Assembly: GCA_000209465.1 (NCBI GenBank)
Contig: GL890584.1
Span: 62,001-126,000 of the forward strand
From: Lachnospiraceae oral taxon 107 str. F0167
GTDB lineage: Bacteria > Bacillota > Clostridia > Lachnospirales > Lachnospiraceae
Direction: 5' to 3'
DNA length: 64,000 nt
In this document: piece after piece, positions 1 to 9,044 of the stretch
Layout: each line of letters starts with the position of its first letter
Numbering within the stretch: position 1 is the stretch's first letter
Translations under genes and position numbers: made by a program
Notes under the pieces: model-generated
Told to the model about the DNA's origin: nothing
Database searches by the model: none
Seen by the model: only the letters and a program-made list of their open reading frames with translations

Positions 1-10
1 TAAATTCATC

Positions 11-634
11 CTATTCCTCAGCTATAATAATTTCCTTTGCATACGGCAATGTCTTTATCCACTCGCAAAAGCTTCTCCACTCATCAAGCTTATGATTTTT
101 TCTTGATTTATATATATTTACAAGAGTTTCATAGTTCAGTGTACAGGTTCTCATCTGATTATAGCTTGAAGGTAAAAGCTGTATAAGATCATACCACAAT
201 GCTTTATCTTTTTTCTCTATATATTCAAGTCTTATTTTTTCCAATTCATTTACAATATTCTTTAATATATTAAGTCCGTTCTCACTTAGATGATCATGTG
301 AGAAATCATTTATTTCAAAAGGTTTTGAATGAATCTTATGCATTGTGGAAGTGGAGTTGGCAACCGTAGCAACCTTATAAGTATCATATTCCTTCCACCA
401 GTAAAGCGGAGCGGTTATATCCACTGAGAGCATTATCTGCCTTATAAATTTTCTATGATCGCTTGTCCCCGCATTTCTAAGTCTCTTTGCAAGTGAAAGA
501 TCATTCTCTCCCAGAATATATTGACCTTTATCATCATAATAGCTGTCCGATTTTTCCCATGAATTCATGGGATTTCTCGCTCCCCTCATGGCATTTTCAA
601 AATTCATCACATAACATTTATCAAAATCTATCAT
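11..634 (-). CDS. ThyX-like protein lacking the catalytic motif
   Basis: This 207-residue protein is not a recognised enzyme. Its layout resembles flavin-dependent thymidylate synthase (ThyX): an HRKF segment near residue 60, then a hydrophobic stretch leading to NSTSTMHK (about 93-100), where ThyX has its RHR...S...SxR signature. A C-terminal LP...TLNYETL...SRKNHKLDEWR block (about 154-186) resembles the ThyX LP...N.R.L..F...R....AQ.EIR block. The RHR motif itself is replaced by a WWKEYDTYK segment, so normal dUMP/FAD chemistry is unlikely. It is the last gene of a leftward run beginning at ruvA, and its start overlaps the Nudix gene by 14 nt, which suggests translational coupling. The ThyX relationship is my inference from eye alignment; the alternative is an unrelated conserved hypothetical protein. 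Confidence 0.6.
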   Translation of the reverse strand: MIDFDKCYVMNFENAMRGARNPMNSWEKSDSYYDDKGQYILGENDLSLAKRLRNAGTSDHRKFIRQIMLSVDITAPLYWWKEYDTYKVATVANSTSTMHKIHSKPFEINDFSHDHLSENGLNILKNIVNELEKIRLEYIEKKDKALWYDLIQLLPSSYNQMRTCTLNYETLVNIYKSRKNHKLDEWRSFCEWIKTLPYAKEIIIAEE

Positions 635-1067
635 CCCATCTCCCTATTCTTTTTAACTCCATATAAATATTATAGCCTCTTTCAAGCATCATCCTCTCAT
701 TTGAAAACTTAAGCAAATGAAAGGACTCATGGTATTTATAATAACCCGAATCCACAAAGTACTCCTCTCTTTGCGGTCTTGAAAAATAACTGTTTGTCTT
801 CATAAGGAACCAATGCACCTTCTTATCAATAATATCATTACTGGTATTAAAGGTATAATGGCTGGTTCCTATAAATTGTACTATCCTCGCCTTTGCTCCG
901 GTCTCTTCATAAACCTCTCTTAGTGCAGTCTGTTCAAATGTCTCGCCTATTTCCACAGTTCCTTTAGGCAAAACCCAACCTTCATATTTATTTTTATAAT
1001 TCTTAAACAAGGTCAATATCTTGCCATGATATATAACTACACCACCGCAGCTGGTTGCTTCTATCAT
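621..1067 (-). CDS. NUDIX hydrolase
   Basis: This is a 148-residue Nudix-fold hydrolase, which would cleave a nucleoside diphosphate linked to another moiety and need divalent metal. The Nudix box is complete at residues 36-58: G36, E42, the REVYEE stretch from R50 to E55, then G57. The preceding GWVLPKG is typical of the family. The C-terminal part (an ERMMLERGY stretch and a basic tail) gives no substrate clue; diadenosine polyphosphates, capped RNA or oxidised nucleotides are all possible. It lies 68 nt downstream of the U32 gene and overlaps the ThyX-like gene by 14 nt, so it is probably cotranscribed with the ruvAB-U32 operon. Confidence 0.9.
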   Translation of the reverse strand: MIEATSCGGVVIYHGKILTLFKNYKNKYEGWVLPKGTVEIGETFEQTALREVYEETGAKARIVQFIGTSHYTFNTSNDIIDKKVHWFLMKTNSYFSRPQREEYFVDSGYYKYHESFHLLKFSNERMMLERGYNIYMELKRIGRWDDRF

Positions 1068-1135
1068 TCAACACCTCCACTTTAGTGATAACTAAAAGAA
1101 GTATAAACCAATGCCGCTTCATAGTAAAGAAGATA

Positions 1136-3385
1136 TCACTCTATGCCTCTTTTTAAATGTCCTCTGGTAAAATCCGAAATATTGTCCACATCCAGATTTT
1201 TGCAGAAATTATCTATATATTTTTTTATAATAAACTTTGTTTTGGCTGCATCCTCTGTAGTGAACCAAAGTCTTAATATGCCCGGCGAAATCTTTTTGAT
1301 TTCCTTTTCCATACCTATAATTGAAAGTGGCTTTGAGTTTAATATGGTATTATAACAAAAATCACAATGCGTTTTTACCTGCATATCGCTGTTTTTTCTA
1401 TCCTTTAATATAAGTATTTCTTTTTTATGGTCACAGCCCTTTGTAGTCTTTTTTAAACATTGTGCAGATACCATCATAGGTATTTTACCATAGGCAATAA
1501 TCTCATTTCCCGGATTTTTAAGTTGCTTTATTTCATTTAAATTAAGCTCCAAGGGATATGTAAGCCTGTTTATATTAAATTCTTTATTATAAAAATCTAT
1601 GGTGTTTTTATTATATGCATAGATATTATAGTCAAGTATAATATTTGCATCAGGATTTATTTTTTCATTTATATAAAAAATCTCTTCCAGACTTCTGACC
1701 AAAAAATTATCAAACTTATATTGCTTTATGTCCTCCAAATATTTTGAAAAAAATGACTTCGCCTCATTCCTAAAAATATGCGGCATATACAGATTGCAAG
1801 CCCTTGCACAGGATTTTAGACTTTTAATCTTTGATGCAAATTCTTTTTCCAAAAGAAGTTCACTCTCTATACTGATTTCATCAAATACCGTATTTTCTTC
1901 CCTTGAAAGTTCAATTACCGCATCTATCTGCTCCATACTTTCACAAAGTATATTGAGCTTAAATACATTATCGTTTTTTTCTGCCATATTTATAACAGGA
2001 TGTATAAAACCTTCATATTGCTTTATATCTTCATCATCTCTTCTATACCTTTGTAATATTTCTAAGCCTAATTTTTCCAATGACTCTCTTCTTATCTCAT
2101 TTAATACTTTTACAGGTATAAATAAATTATCATCCAATAAAATATCCAAATTTTTAAAATTAAATAATGTATTTCCGGTCTTTTTCAGCTGTTTATCCAC
2201 ATCTTCAAGGCTGATTGCTTTATTTATTGCCCTCTGAGGTGCGTCAAAAATCATATTGATTTTTAATTCCTCTTCACTGCTCTTATCTCTTAAATAAAGC
2301 TCTCCCAAATTTTTTACACTGATATCAAAGGTAATAGGCTCATTTTCCCTTATTTTTATACTTCCGAAAATATCCAACTTTCTTTGAGTTTCCACAAAGG
2401 TCTTATCAAGATATTCAAAGTATTGTGTATTCACCTGTCTGTTTTCAGGCTTTTCATGGATTGCTATCATATCTTTGCCATTATGTTTTTTATAATATCC
2501 CTCGGTCTGACCACCTCTGTCAAAAAGGTCTAGTAGAAGCTTTCTGTCGGCATTTTCCACTTTGTATCCCGCTCTTTTCTTTTTTTGATAAAGATCCAGA
2601 TACTTTCTCCATATACTTACAACTCCCGCCGTATATCTTGGAGCTTTCATTCTTCCCTCTATCTTTAAAGAATCAATACCCGCTTCTATCAAATCCGGCA
2701 GTATATCCAGACTGCAAAGATCCTTACAGCTTAAAAGATTTCTTTCATCGGATTTATTTAGCTTTTTTTCATCATCATATAAATCGTATGGCAATCTACA
2801 AGTCTGTGCGCATCTGCCTCGGTTTCCGCTCCTGCCTCCAATCATTGAACTCATAAGGCATTGCCCCGAATATGAATAACAAAGTGCCCCATGTACAAAA
2901 CATTCAATCTCTATATCACTTTTTTTATCTATATCTCGTATTTCCTCAAGGGATATCTCTCTTGCAGGTACTATTCTGCTTGCCCCCTGATTTTTCAAAA
3001 AAATTGCACCGTAGCTTCCTGTTATAGTCATCTGTGTGCTGGCATGTATCGCCAGTTTGGGGAAATGTTTTCTTATAAACTCAAAAACTCCGAGATCCTG
3101 CACAATAACCGCATCCACACCTGCATTATAATAGGTTTTTATATAGTCAAAAAGCTCCCCTATTTCATTTTCCTTTAACAAGGTATTTATTGTCATATAT
3201 ACATTTACTCCAAAGGTATGAGCATACTCTATTCCCTTTATAAGTATATCCTCATCCGGATTTTGAGCATATGCTCTGGCAGAAAACTTTTTGCCGCCTA
3301 TATATATTGCATCCGCTCCGGCATTGACAGCTGCCACCAGACTCTCATAAGAACCGGCAGGTGCCAAAAGCTCTATATTTTTCAT
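1136..3385 (-). CDS. U32 family peptidase-like RNA hydroxylation protein
   Basis: This 749-residue U32 family protein starts with the LLAPAG motif and has the family signature around residues 160-197: E.FVHGALCYSYSGQC, then GGRSGNRGRCAQTCR. That segment contains the cysteines thought to ligate an Fe-S cluster. A long second half matches the DUF3656 'collagenase-like' extension in length and position. Proteins of this architecture are annotated as peptidases, but characterised relatives (E. coli RlhA, TrhP) hydroxylate 23S rRNA or tRNA using prephenate. An RNA-modification role is therefore more likely than proteolysis. A late cluster of cysteines (C...CDHKK...CDFCY, about residues 656-690) may be a second metal site. 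The stop is 2 nt from the ruvB stop-side neighbour's end of frame: ruvB ends at 3388, immediately upstream in transcription, so the two are cotranscribed. Confidence 0.88.
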   Translation of the reverse strand: MKNIELLAPAGSYESLVAAVNAGADAIYIGGKKFSARAYAQNPDEDILIKGIEYAHTFGVNVYMTINTLLKENEIGELFDYIKTYYNAGVDAVIVQDLGVFEFIRKHFPKLAIHASTQMTITGSYGAIFLKNQGASRIVPAREISLEEIRDIDKKSDIEIECFVHGALCYSYSGQCLMSSMIGGRSGNRGRCAQTCRLPYDLYDDEKKLNKSDERNLLSCKDLCSLDILPDLIEAGIDSLKIEGRMKAPRYTAGVVSIWRKYLDLYQKKKRAGYKVENADRKLLLDLFDRGGQTEGYYKKHNGKDMIAIHEKPENRQVNTQYFEYLDKTFVETQRKLDIFGSIKIRENEPITFDISVKNLGELYLRDKSSEEELKINMIFDAPQRAINKAISLEDVDKQLKKTGNTLFNFKNLDILLDDNLFIPVKVLNEIRRESLEKLGLEILQRYRRDDEDIKQYEGFIHPVINMAEKNDNVFKLNILCESMEQIDAVIELSREENTVFDEISIESELLLEKEFASKIKSLKSCARACNLYMPHIFRNEAKSFFSKYLEDIKQYKFDNFLVRSLEEIFYINEKINPDANIILDYNIYAYNKNTIDFYNKEFNINRLTYPLELNLNEIKQLKNPGNEIIAYGKIPMMVSAQCLKKTTKGCDHKKEILILKDRKNSDMQVKTHCDFCYNTILNSKPLSIIGMEKEIKKISPGILRLWFTTEDAAKTKFIIKKYIDNFCKNLDVDNISDFTRGHLKRGIE

Positions 3386-3387
3386 TT

Positions 3388-4386
3388 CTAACCTTTCATT
3401 TCAATACCCAGGTGAATATATGCATTTTCTGTCGCAACCCTTCCACCCGGTGTTCTGTTTATAAGCCCGTTCATCAAAAGATATGGCTCATATACATCTT
3501 CCAATGTGCCTGCATCCTCTCCTATTGCAGCGCTCAAAGTATTAAGCCCCACAGGACCTCCTCCAAATTTTTCTATAATGGTTAAAAGTATAATCCTGTC
3601 ATTATTGTCAAGTCCTAGCTTATCCACATCCAAAGTATCCAGTGCATAATCCGCGACCTTTTTATCTATTATTCCATTATATTTTACCTGTGCAAAATCT
3701 CTTACACGCTTTAAAAGTCTGTTTGCAAGTCTTGGAGTTCCACGACTCCTTCTTGCAATTTCAACAGCTCCGCTATCATCTATTTCAACACCTAAAACTA
3801 TGGATGACCTTTTTACAATCTCCTTAAGCTCATCAGTATTATAAAACTCAAGTTTTTGTACCACTCCGAATCTATCTCTTAGCGGTGCTGTAAGAAGCCC
3901 TGCTCTTGTTGTTGCTCCCACCAGAGTAAACTTCGGTAAATCAAGCCTTATACTCCTTGCTCCGGCATCCTTTCCGATTACAATATCTATGGCAAAATCT
4001 TCCATAGCAGGATATAATACCTCCTCCACCTGCCTGTTTAATCTATGTATTTCATCTACAAAAAGCACATCACCCTCATTAAGATTATTCAAAATCGCCG
4101 CCATATCTCCGGGTTTTTCGATGGCAGGTCCTGATGTGACCTTTAGATTTGTACCCATTTCATTTGCTATAATATTACAAAGTGTGGTTTTACCAAGTCC
4201 CGGAGGTCCGTAAAACAGCACATGATCAAGACTTTCTCTTCTGAGCTTTGCCGCATCTATATAAATTTTAAGATTATTTCTTATCTTTTCCTGACCGATA
4301 TACTCATGTAAAAACTGCGGTCTAAGGCTTTTTTCAATTTGTTTATCCTCTTTAGTTATCTCGGTTGATATTATCCTTTTTTCCAT
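3388..4386 (-). CDS. ruvB: Holliday junction branch migration ATPase RuvB
   Basis: This 332-residue AAA+ motor of the RuvAB complex drives branch migration of Holliday junctions during recombinational repair. The Walker A motif [10 protein letters not shown] is near residue 60, Walker [10 protein letters not shown] near 108, and sensor-1 [10 protein letters not shown] near 155. The C-terminal winged helix carries the conserved GGGPVGL and TPGGR segments. Length and start (after a purine-rich stretch) fit the family. It follows ruvA with a 17-nt gap and precedes the U32 gene by 2 nt, an arrangement common in Clostridia. No ruvC is in the window, as expected for Firmicutes, which use RecU or RuvX-type resolvases. 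Confidence 0.97.
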   Translation of the reverse strand: MEKRIISTEITKEDKQIEKSLRPQFLHEYIGQEKIRNNLKIYIDAAKLRRESLDHVLFYGPPGLGKTTLCNIIANEMGTNLKVTSGPAIEKPGDMAAILNNLNEGDVLFVDEIHRLNRQVEEVLYPAMEDFAIDIVIGKDAGARSIRLDLPKFTLVGATTRAGLLTAPLRDRFGVVQKLEFYNTDELKEIVKRSSIVLGVEIDDSGAVEIARRSRGTPRLANRLLKRVRDFAQVKYNGIIDKKVADYALDTLDVDKLGLDNNDRIILLTIIEKFGGGPVGLNTLSAAIGEDAGTLEDVYEPYLLMNGLINRTPGGRVATENAYIHLGIEMKG

Positions 4387-4403
4387 TTTACTATACTTTA
4401 TCC

Positions 4404-4994
4404 TTAGAATATCGCCATCTTTTTAAGTGCGATTTTTAACACATCCTCCACCTTATCGGAATCTTTAATATCCATACTCTTAAGTACCTTATATGCCTCA
4501 CTGCTTGAGTATCCCAAAGATATTAAAGCCTGTGCAGTCTCTGTTTGCACTGTGCTATCAGCCGTATTGTCAATATCGGACACCAAAATACTGCCAAGAT
4601 CCACTTTCTCTTTCAGATCAAGAATTATTCTTTTGGCAATCTTTTGACCTATCCCCTGCGCCGCACTGATAGCTTTATAATCATCTGAAACTATAGCCAT
4701 TTTTAAATCAAAACTTCCAAGAGTGGACATAATGCTTAAAGCCGCCTTAGGTCCCACACCGCTTATGCCTAAAAGTTTTTTAAACATAAGCAGATCGTCT
4801 TTATTTAAAAATCCGTATAATGTATGGGCATCATCCGATATCCTTAAATAAGTATAAATTAAAATCTCATCTGTTTTTGATACACTCTGTATATCTCTGC
4901 CACAGGTAAAGACCTCGTATCCCAAACCGCTGCATTCCACTATAATGCTGTCGGTATTTTTTTCAGTTACAATTCCTTTTATATATGCAATCAT
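4404..4994 (-). CDS. ruvA: Holliday junction DNA-binding protein RuvA
   Basis: This is the DNA-binding subunit of RuvAB. The start used is the ATG at 4994, giving the canonical N-terminus MIAYIKG and a 196-residue protein preceded by a GGGAAGAG ribosome-binding site. A 10-residue upstream extension from 5024 is possible but lacks family support. The OB-fold domain is followed by two helix-hairpin-helix motifs ([13 protein letters not shown] and [14 protein letters not shown], about residues 71-122) and the C-terminal UBA-like domain that contacts RuvB. It is the first gene of the leftward operon ruvA-ruvB-U32-Nudix-ThyX-like. Confidence 0.96.
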   Translation of the reverse strand: MIAYIKGIVTEKNTDSIIVECSGLGYEVFTCGRDIQSVSKTDEILIYTYLRISDDAHTLYGFLNKDDLLMFKKLLGISGVGPKAALSIMSTLGSFDLKMAIVSDDYKAISAAQGIGQKIAKRIILDLKEKVDLGSILVSDIDNTADSTVQTETAQALISLGYSSSEAYKVLKSMDIKDSDKVEDVLKIALKKMAIF

Positions 4995-5029
4995 ATCTCT
5001 TCCCAATATTTTAAATCTTTTCAAATATA

Positions 5030-5059
5030 ATCATATCATATACCGCAATTACAAATCAA
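5030..5059 (-). promoter_or_regulatory. Putative ruvA operon promoter
   Basis: On the minus strand, TTGATT (5059-5054) and TATGAT (5035-5030) are separated by 18 nt and lie about 36 nt upstream of the ruvA start. The match to a vegetative sigma consensus is good, but a second overlapping TATGAT at 5040-5035 makes the exact -10 uncertain. Confidence 0.5.
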
Positions 5060-5087
5060 ATAAAATCGAACACACTTTCGTAATTTC

Positions 5088-5116
5088 TTGATTAAAACAT
5101 GTTGTGATATTATAAT
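5088..5116 (+). promoter_or_regulatory. Putative promoter of the YprB-like gene
   Basis: TTGATT (5088-5093) and TATAAT (5111-5116) are separated by exactly 17 nt. The expected transcription start, about 7 nt past the -10, falls on the ATG at 5123, so the mRNA would have essentially no 5' leader. Confidence 0.6.
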
Positions 5117-5122
5117 ACAGTT

Positions 5123-6196
5123 ATGAAAGAAATAACAAAGATTTTTCCAAATAATATAAAATATAATTTATCCAAAATAGGTGATATAAAAAAGCAGCTT
5201 TTTTTTGATATTGAAACCACGGGACTCAGTCCAAAAAACTCAAATCTTTATCTGATAGGATGTATAAGTATAGATGGAGATAAGCTGATATTTAAACAAT
5301 GGTTTTCAGAAAGTCTATCGGAGGAAACCCTTATTTTGCAGGCATTTTATGAATATGCAGCCGGTTTTGATACTTTGATACATTTTAACGGAGACGGCTT
5401 TGACCTGCCCTATATAAAAGAATGTGCAAAGCAGTACTATCTTTTTAATCCTTTGGAAAATTATAAAAGCATTGATATTTATAAACAGATAAGATATTTA
5501 AAAAAACCGCTTTCCCTCTCTCATATGAATCAAAAATCTCTGGAAGAGTTTTTGGGCTTATACCGCAAAGATTTATATGATGGAGGAACATTAATAAGAT
5601 TTTATTATGATTATATAGAAAGTAAAGACAAAAGTATTTTGGCCGATTTGCTTTTACATAATGAAGAGGATCTTCTAGGTATGTTAAAAGTAGCGGAAAT
5701 GCTCTCCTTTATAGATTTTTTTAATTCGAATTTTATTTTATACGAAAGCCGCAGGGATGAACAAAAGCTATATTTAGTCTATAAATCAAGTGAATATATA
5801 AATTATGATTTGCAGATAGATTCGGAGGTAAATATAGATATTTCAGACAATAAGCTGAATATAAGCATACCCATATTAAAGGATGAATTAAAATACTTTT
5901 TTGATAACTATAAGGATTACTATTATCTGACAATTGAGGATTATGCCATACATAAAAGTATAGGTGAGTTTGTAGATAAAGCCGTGAAGAAAAAAGCAAC
6001 CAGACAAACCGCCTATATTAAGCAAATATCAGAGTTTATCCCTTGCTATGGCGAGTTTCTCATTGGTGAAAATTTTAGAAAAGATTATAAATCCAAGCAA
6101 AAATATATAGATTTAGCAAAATTAAACTTTGATGATAAAACCTTCTTTAATAGGTATCTAGTCGAAATGCTTAAACAATTTAAACTATTAAAATAA
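5123..6196 (+). CDS. YprB-like RNase H-fold exonuclease domain protein
   Basis: This 357-residue protein has an N-terminal DEDD-type exonuclease domain of the YprB family. FDIETTG (about residues 28-34) supplies the first D and E, HFNGDGFDLPYI (about 90-101) the second D, and HNEEDLLGML (about 178-187) the last D. It is predicted to hydrolyse nucleic acid 3' ends with two metal ions; the physiological substrate is unknown. The C-terminal 150 residues are unassigned. The gene is divergent from ruvA. No Shine-Dalgarno sequence is visible before the ATG, and no other ATG occurs before the catalytic domain. It is followed by a strong terminator. Confidence 0.85.
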   Translation: MKEITKIFPNNIKYNLSKIGDIKKQLFFDIETTGLSPKNSNLYLIGCISIDGDKLIFKQWFSESLSEETLILQAFYEYAAGFDTLIHFNGDGFDLPYIKECAKQYYLFNPLENYKSIDIYKQIRYLKKPLSLSHMNQKSLEEFLGLYRKDLYDGGTLIRFYYDYIESKDKSILADLLLHNEEDLLGMLKVAEMLSFIDFFNSNFILYESRRDEQKLYLVYKSSEYINYDLQIDSEVNIDISDNKLNISIPILKDELKYFFDNYKDYYYLTIEDYAIHKSIGEFVDKAVKKKATRQTAYIKQISEFIPCYGEFLIGENFRKDYKSKQKYIDLAKLNFDDKTFFNRYLVEMLKQFKLLK

Positions 6197-6253
6197 TAAT
6201 TATATTATTCAGAAAACAAGTACAAAAACTATAGAAATAAATCATTATTTTGT

Positions 6254-6286
6254 AAAACCCTTATAATTTCTGATTATAAGGGTTTT
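6254..6286. terminator. Bidirectional terminator between convergent genes
   Basis: A perfect 14-bp inverted repeat (6254-6267 with 6273-6286, loop TTCTG) has a run of A on the left arm and T on the right, so it can terminate both the YprB-like gene and the DUF5662 gene. Confidence 0.85.
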
Positions 6287-6339
6287 ATGTGTAAGAATAT
6301 AATTTAATTCAAACAATTTGTATAATTTAGAAAGAAAAA

Positions 6340-6888
6340 TCAATATAAATATGGATGTTTTAAAAGCCATCTCATATATGCCAAAGCCTTCTTTTCCCCC
6401 TCATCCTTATTGATTAAAAGTATTTTTTCAAGCAATGCACGACTCTCATCATGCAGGTGAATATAGTCCTTTCTTCTGCAATAATAATTCCATGGCACAT
6501 CGGTAGTATAATTATCTCCCGAATATACTTTTGATGCGGCAATTCTGTCACAACACATCTCAAGCACGTATTTTAAAGGCATTTTCATACCCATAAGGCC
6601 GTCTTTTTCATCTATACCATAGTCAATCCAGTATTCAAAATGATGTTTATTTCTTCCTTTATGATGCAACCATGCACTTGAATATCCCTTTTCAAGCTTC
6701 TCCGCCGAGTTCGGACTCTTATTTCCCTGGTAATATTTGATACCGATTATAAACTCTTCCGGTGAATATTTGCTTAAATCGTGCAGTATTCCCTGCTTAA
6801 TTAAGCCTATTTTAAAACAAAGGTCCATCACAAGAACCTTATGTTTATTTATTGTCTTTAAATGATTAAATACACTGTTATTATGCAT
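6340..6888 (-). CDS. DUF5662 family protein
   Basis: This 182-residue protein matches the DUF5662 family, which is sometimes mislabelled 'catalase' in databases. Histidine/aspartate clusters suggest a metal-binding, HD-like helical fold: ILHDLSKY (about residues 34-41), WLHHKGRNKHHFEYW (about 73-87) and HLHDE (about 144-148). No enzymatic activity is established for the family. It is monocistronic, convergent with the YprB-like gene and divergent from the cold-shock gene. The start ATG at 6888 follows a GGAGGAG ribosome-binding site. Confidence 0.8.
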   Translation of the reverse strand: MHNNSVFNHLKTINKHKVLVMDLCFKIGLIKQGILHDLSKYSPEEFIIGIKYYQGNKSPNSAEKLEKGYSSAWLHHKGRNKHHFEYWIDYGIDEKDGLMGMKMPLKYVLEMCCDRIAASKVYSGDNYTTDVPWNYYCRRKDYIHLHDESRALLEKILLINKDEGEKKALAYMRWLLKHPYLY

Positions 6889-6915
6889 AATTATCTATCT
6901 CCTCCAATAAAATAT

Positions 6916-6944
6916 TTGACAATACATACATTCCGTGATAATAT
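6916..6944 (+). promoter_or_regulatory. Putative cold-shock gene promoter with overlapping inverted repeat
   Basis: A perfect TTGACA (6916-6921) is followed 17 nt later by TAATAT (6939-6944). The predicted start near 6951 gives a leader of about 165 nt before the CDS at 7116, which is in keeping with long cspA-type leaders. An 8-bp inverted repeat, GTGATAAT (6935-6942) with ATTATCAC (6961-6968), spans the -10 and start site. Confidence 0.6.
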
Positions 6945-7115
6945 TAAATTGCAGATAAAGATTATCACAAGAATGCTTGATGATGGAATTTACTACTTTC
7001 ATCAAAACAAAGAAAGACTTACAATTATCCCCCAAAATGGATTTTTGAGCCTGTAATCTTTCAAGCTATTTAACTTTTTTCTGTAGTTACACTTTTTGAT
7101 TTGGAGGCATTATTT

Positions 7116-7319
7116 ATGAACAGAGGTACAGTTAAGTGGTTTAATAACCAAAAAGGTTACGGTTTCATCTCAGATGAAGGCGGAAGTGATGTGTTCGTAC
7201 ATTTTTCTGATCTAAACATGGAAGGATTTAAGACTCTTGATGAGGGAATCTCCGTTGAATATGATTTGACAGAAGGTGCTAAGGGTCCACAAGCTGTAAA
7301 TGTTACAGTAGTTAGATAA
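7116..7319 (+). CDS. Cold-shock domain protein
   Basis: This is a 67-residue CspA-family single-domain nucleic-acid-binding protein, thought to melt RNA secondary structure. The start chosen is the ATG at 7116, with GGAGG at 7103-7107 ideally spaced; an in-frame TTG at 7101 lies within the ribosome-binding region and is unlikely. The RNP-1 motif KGYGFI (about residues 13-18) and RNP-2 VFVHF (about 27-31) are intact. The leader of roughly 165 nt suggests post-transcriptional temperature control as in other csp genes. The gene is monocistronic, with its own promoter and terminator. Confidence 0.95.
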   Translation: MNRGTVKWFNNQKGYGFISDEGGSDVFVHFSDLNMEGFKTLDEGISVEYDLTEGAKGPQAVNVTVVR

Positions 7320-7331
7320 TCGGATATGTTT

Positions 7332-7359
7332 AAAGAGCTCTTTACAGAGCTCTTTTTTT
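7332..7359 (+). terminator. Terminator of the cold-shock gene
   Basis: A 10-bp stem, AAAGAGCTCT (7332-7341) with AGAGCTCTTT (7346-7355) and loop TTAC, is followed by a T run. Confidence 0.85.
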
Positions 7360-7391
7360 AACCTTCCATAAGCATCTTTATGGTATTAAAA

Positions 7392-8276
7392 CTATTTTGA
7401 AATAGCTTTTTTTAACATATTCTCAAGCTCATTCACATCAAATTCATATGCCTTATTGCAAAAATGACATTTTACCTCTATAGGCTTGCCGTCACCTATC
7501 ATTTCCTGTAAATCTTTTTGCCCTACACTTATAAGTGCTTTTTCAATTCTTCCCTTATTACAATTACATTTAAAGCAAAGATCCAGACTTTCATTAAACT
7601 CTAAATCCATATCACCAAGAATATCCTTTAATATATCATTCGGTGACATGCCCTCACTAAGCATTGTAGTAACCGGACTCAGCGAATTTATCTTTTTCTC
7701 AAGTCTGTCTATTATTTCATCAGGGCATCCCGGCATCAATTGGATAATAAAGCCTCCCGAAGCCTTTATAGTATTGTCCTTATTTAAAAGTACACCCAGC
7801 CCAACACTTGAAGGTGTCTGCTCACTTGTAGCATAATAATATGTCAAATCCTCCGCTATTTCTCCTGAAAGAAGAGCAACCTGACCTACATACGGCTCCT
7901 TCATTCCCGTATCCATTATAACGCTCATAAGTCCTATGCCTATAGCTTCAGCCACATCAAGCTTTCCCTTGGCATTCGGAGGGATAATCACCGTAGGATT
8001 AAAGGGATATCCCTTCACTTCTCCATGATTATTTGCAGTAGCAATAACTCCTGCCAAAGGACCGTCTCCCTCTATCTTTAAAGTAAGAAGATCCTTTTCT
8101 CCCTTCATCATACTTCCCATCATAGCGGCTGCGGTAAGCATCCTTCCGAGTGCTGCAGTAGCCACAGGCGAAGTATTATGATCATTCTTGGCTTCTTCCA
8201 CCAAATCCCTTGTACTTGCGGCAAATGCCCTTATATATCCGTTTGCCGCAGTAGCTTTCACCATATAATCCTTCAT
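7392..8276 (-). CDS. hslO: Redox-regulated chaperone Hsp33
   Basis: This 294-residue Hsp33 is a cytosolic holdase activated by oxidation and unfolding. The C-terminal zinc site is complete: CxC in FKCNCN (about residues 233-238) and CxxC in CHFC (about 268-271). The four thiols hold Zn in the reduced form and form disulphides under stress. The N-terminal domain has the typical ATAANGYIRAFA start. It lies directly downstream of a SAM methyltransferase with no intergenic base, so translation is coupled. Confidence 0.95.
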   Translation of the reverse strand: MKDYMVKATAANGYIRAFAASTRDLVEEAKNDHNTSPVATAALGRMLTAAAMMGSMMKGEKDLLTLKIEGDGPLAGVIATANNHGEVKGYPFNPTVIIPPNAKGKLDVAEAIGIGLMSVIMDTGMKEPYVGQVALLSGEIAEDLTYYYATSEQTPSSVGLGVLLNKDNTIKASGGFIIQLMPGCPDEIIDRLEKKINSLSPVTTMLSEGMSPNDILKDILGDMDLEFNESLDLCFKCNCNKGRIEKALISVGQKDLQEMIGDGKPIEVKCHFCNKAYEFDVNELENMLKKAISK

Positions 8277-9032
8277 TTACTTACCCTTCTCCCTTGCTAT
8301 AAAAAGTATTCTCTCGGTATTTTCTCTCAAATCCCCGTAAGTATCCGCATCAAGATACTTTTCAAGCTGCATATTGCTTGAATTTATTGCAGAAACTATC
8401 TCATCAAAGGTATAAGCCCTTTGCACATGTCTTTCTTCAAATCTTTTATATATATCATTCTCAAGCTTTATAAATAAATTCAAATCATATTCATTGATCC
8501 TTTTATTATTATCATAGGTATTTTCCCATATAAATGCCGCCTGATCTCTTACCTCCGAAAAGGTATTTTCTCCCAGAATATTTTGATACTTATAAACTGT
8601 ATTCATATCAAAAATAAACAGACCTCCCGGATCCAGATAATTATTTACCAAAGAAAACACTTCCTCAAGGCCTGATAAATCCTGTATATAATTTAAGCTG
8701 TCGCATCCGGATACAATAGCCCTTACGGTGCCATAGAGTTCAAACTCTCTCATATCCTGACACAGATATAATATATCATTGCCTGAAGCATACTTTTTTT
8801 CCATGGCAATATCCAGCATATCATAGGAATTATCTATACCGATCATATCATAGCCTATATTTGCAAGCCTCTCGGTTATAGCACCTGTTCCGCAGCCCAG
8901 GTCACAAATCAGGCCGTCAAAAATATTCTCCTTATGCAAAATATCCCTTATCCGCTCCGCCCATTTATCATAGGGCACATTATCCATGAATAAATCATAC
9001 ACCTTAGCAAAGTTTGTATATTGCTCCATCAT
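8277..9032 (-). CDS. Class I SAM-dependent methyltransferase
   Basis: This 251-residue protein has a Rossmann-type SAM-binding domain. Motif I CDLGCGTGAIT is at about residues 45-55, an acidic ribose-binding residue follows in GIDNS, and a post-motif region ends with a hydrophobic strand LFIFDMNT. An N-terminal YDLFM motif is shared with many small-molecule methyltransferases. The substrate is unknown. Either of two adjacent ATGs at 9032 and 9029 may be used after an AAGGA site. The gene abuts hslO directly and forms an operon with it. Confidence 0.85.
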   Translation of the reverse strand: MMEQYTNFAKVYDLFMDNVPYDKWAERIRDILHKENIFDGLICDLGCGTGAITERLANIGYDMIGIDNSYDMLDIAMEKKYASGNDILYLCQDMREFELYGTVRAIVSGCDSLNYIQDLSGLEEVFSLVNNYLDPGGLFIFDMNTVYKYQNILGENTFSEVRDQAAFIWENTYDNNKRINEYDLNLFIKLENDIYKRFEERHVQRAYTFDEIVSAINSSNMQLEKYLDADTYGDLRENTERILFIAREKGK

Positions 9033-9044
9033 TTTTCCTTAAAA

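Noticed and set aside
6862-7056. Open frame of 64 codons in the DUF5662-cold-shock gap
   Set aside because: It overlaps the DUF5662 start on the other strand and runs across the cold-shock promoter. It has no ribosome-binding site and no recognisable domain.
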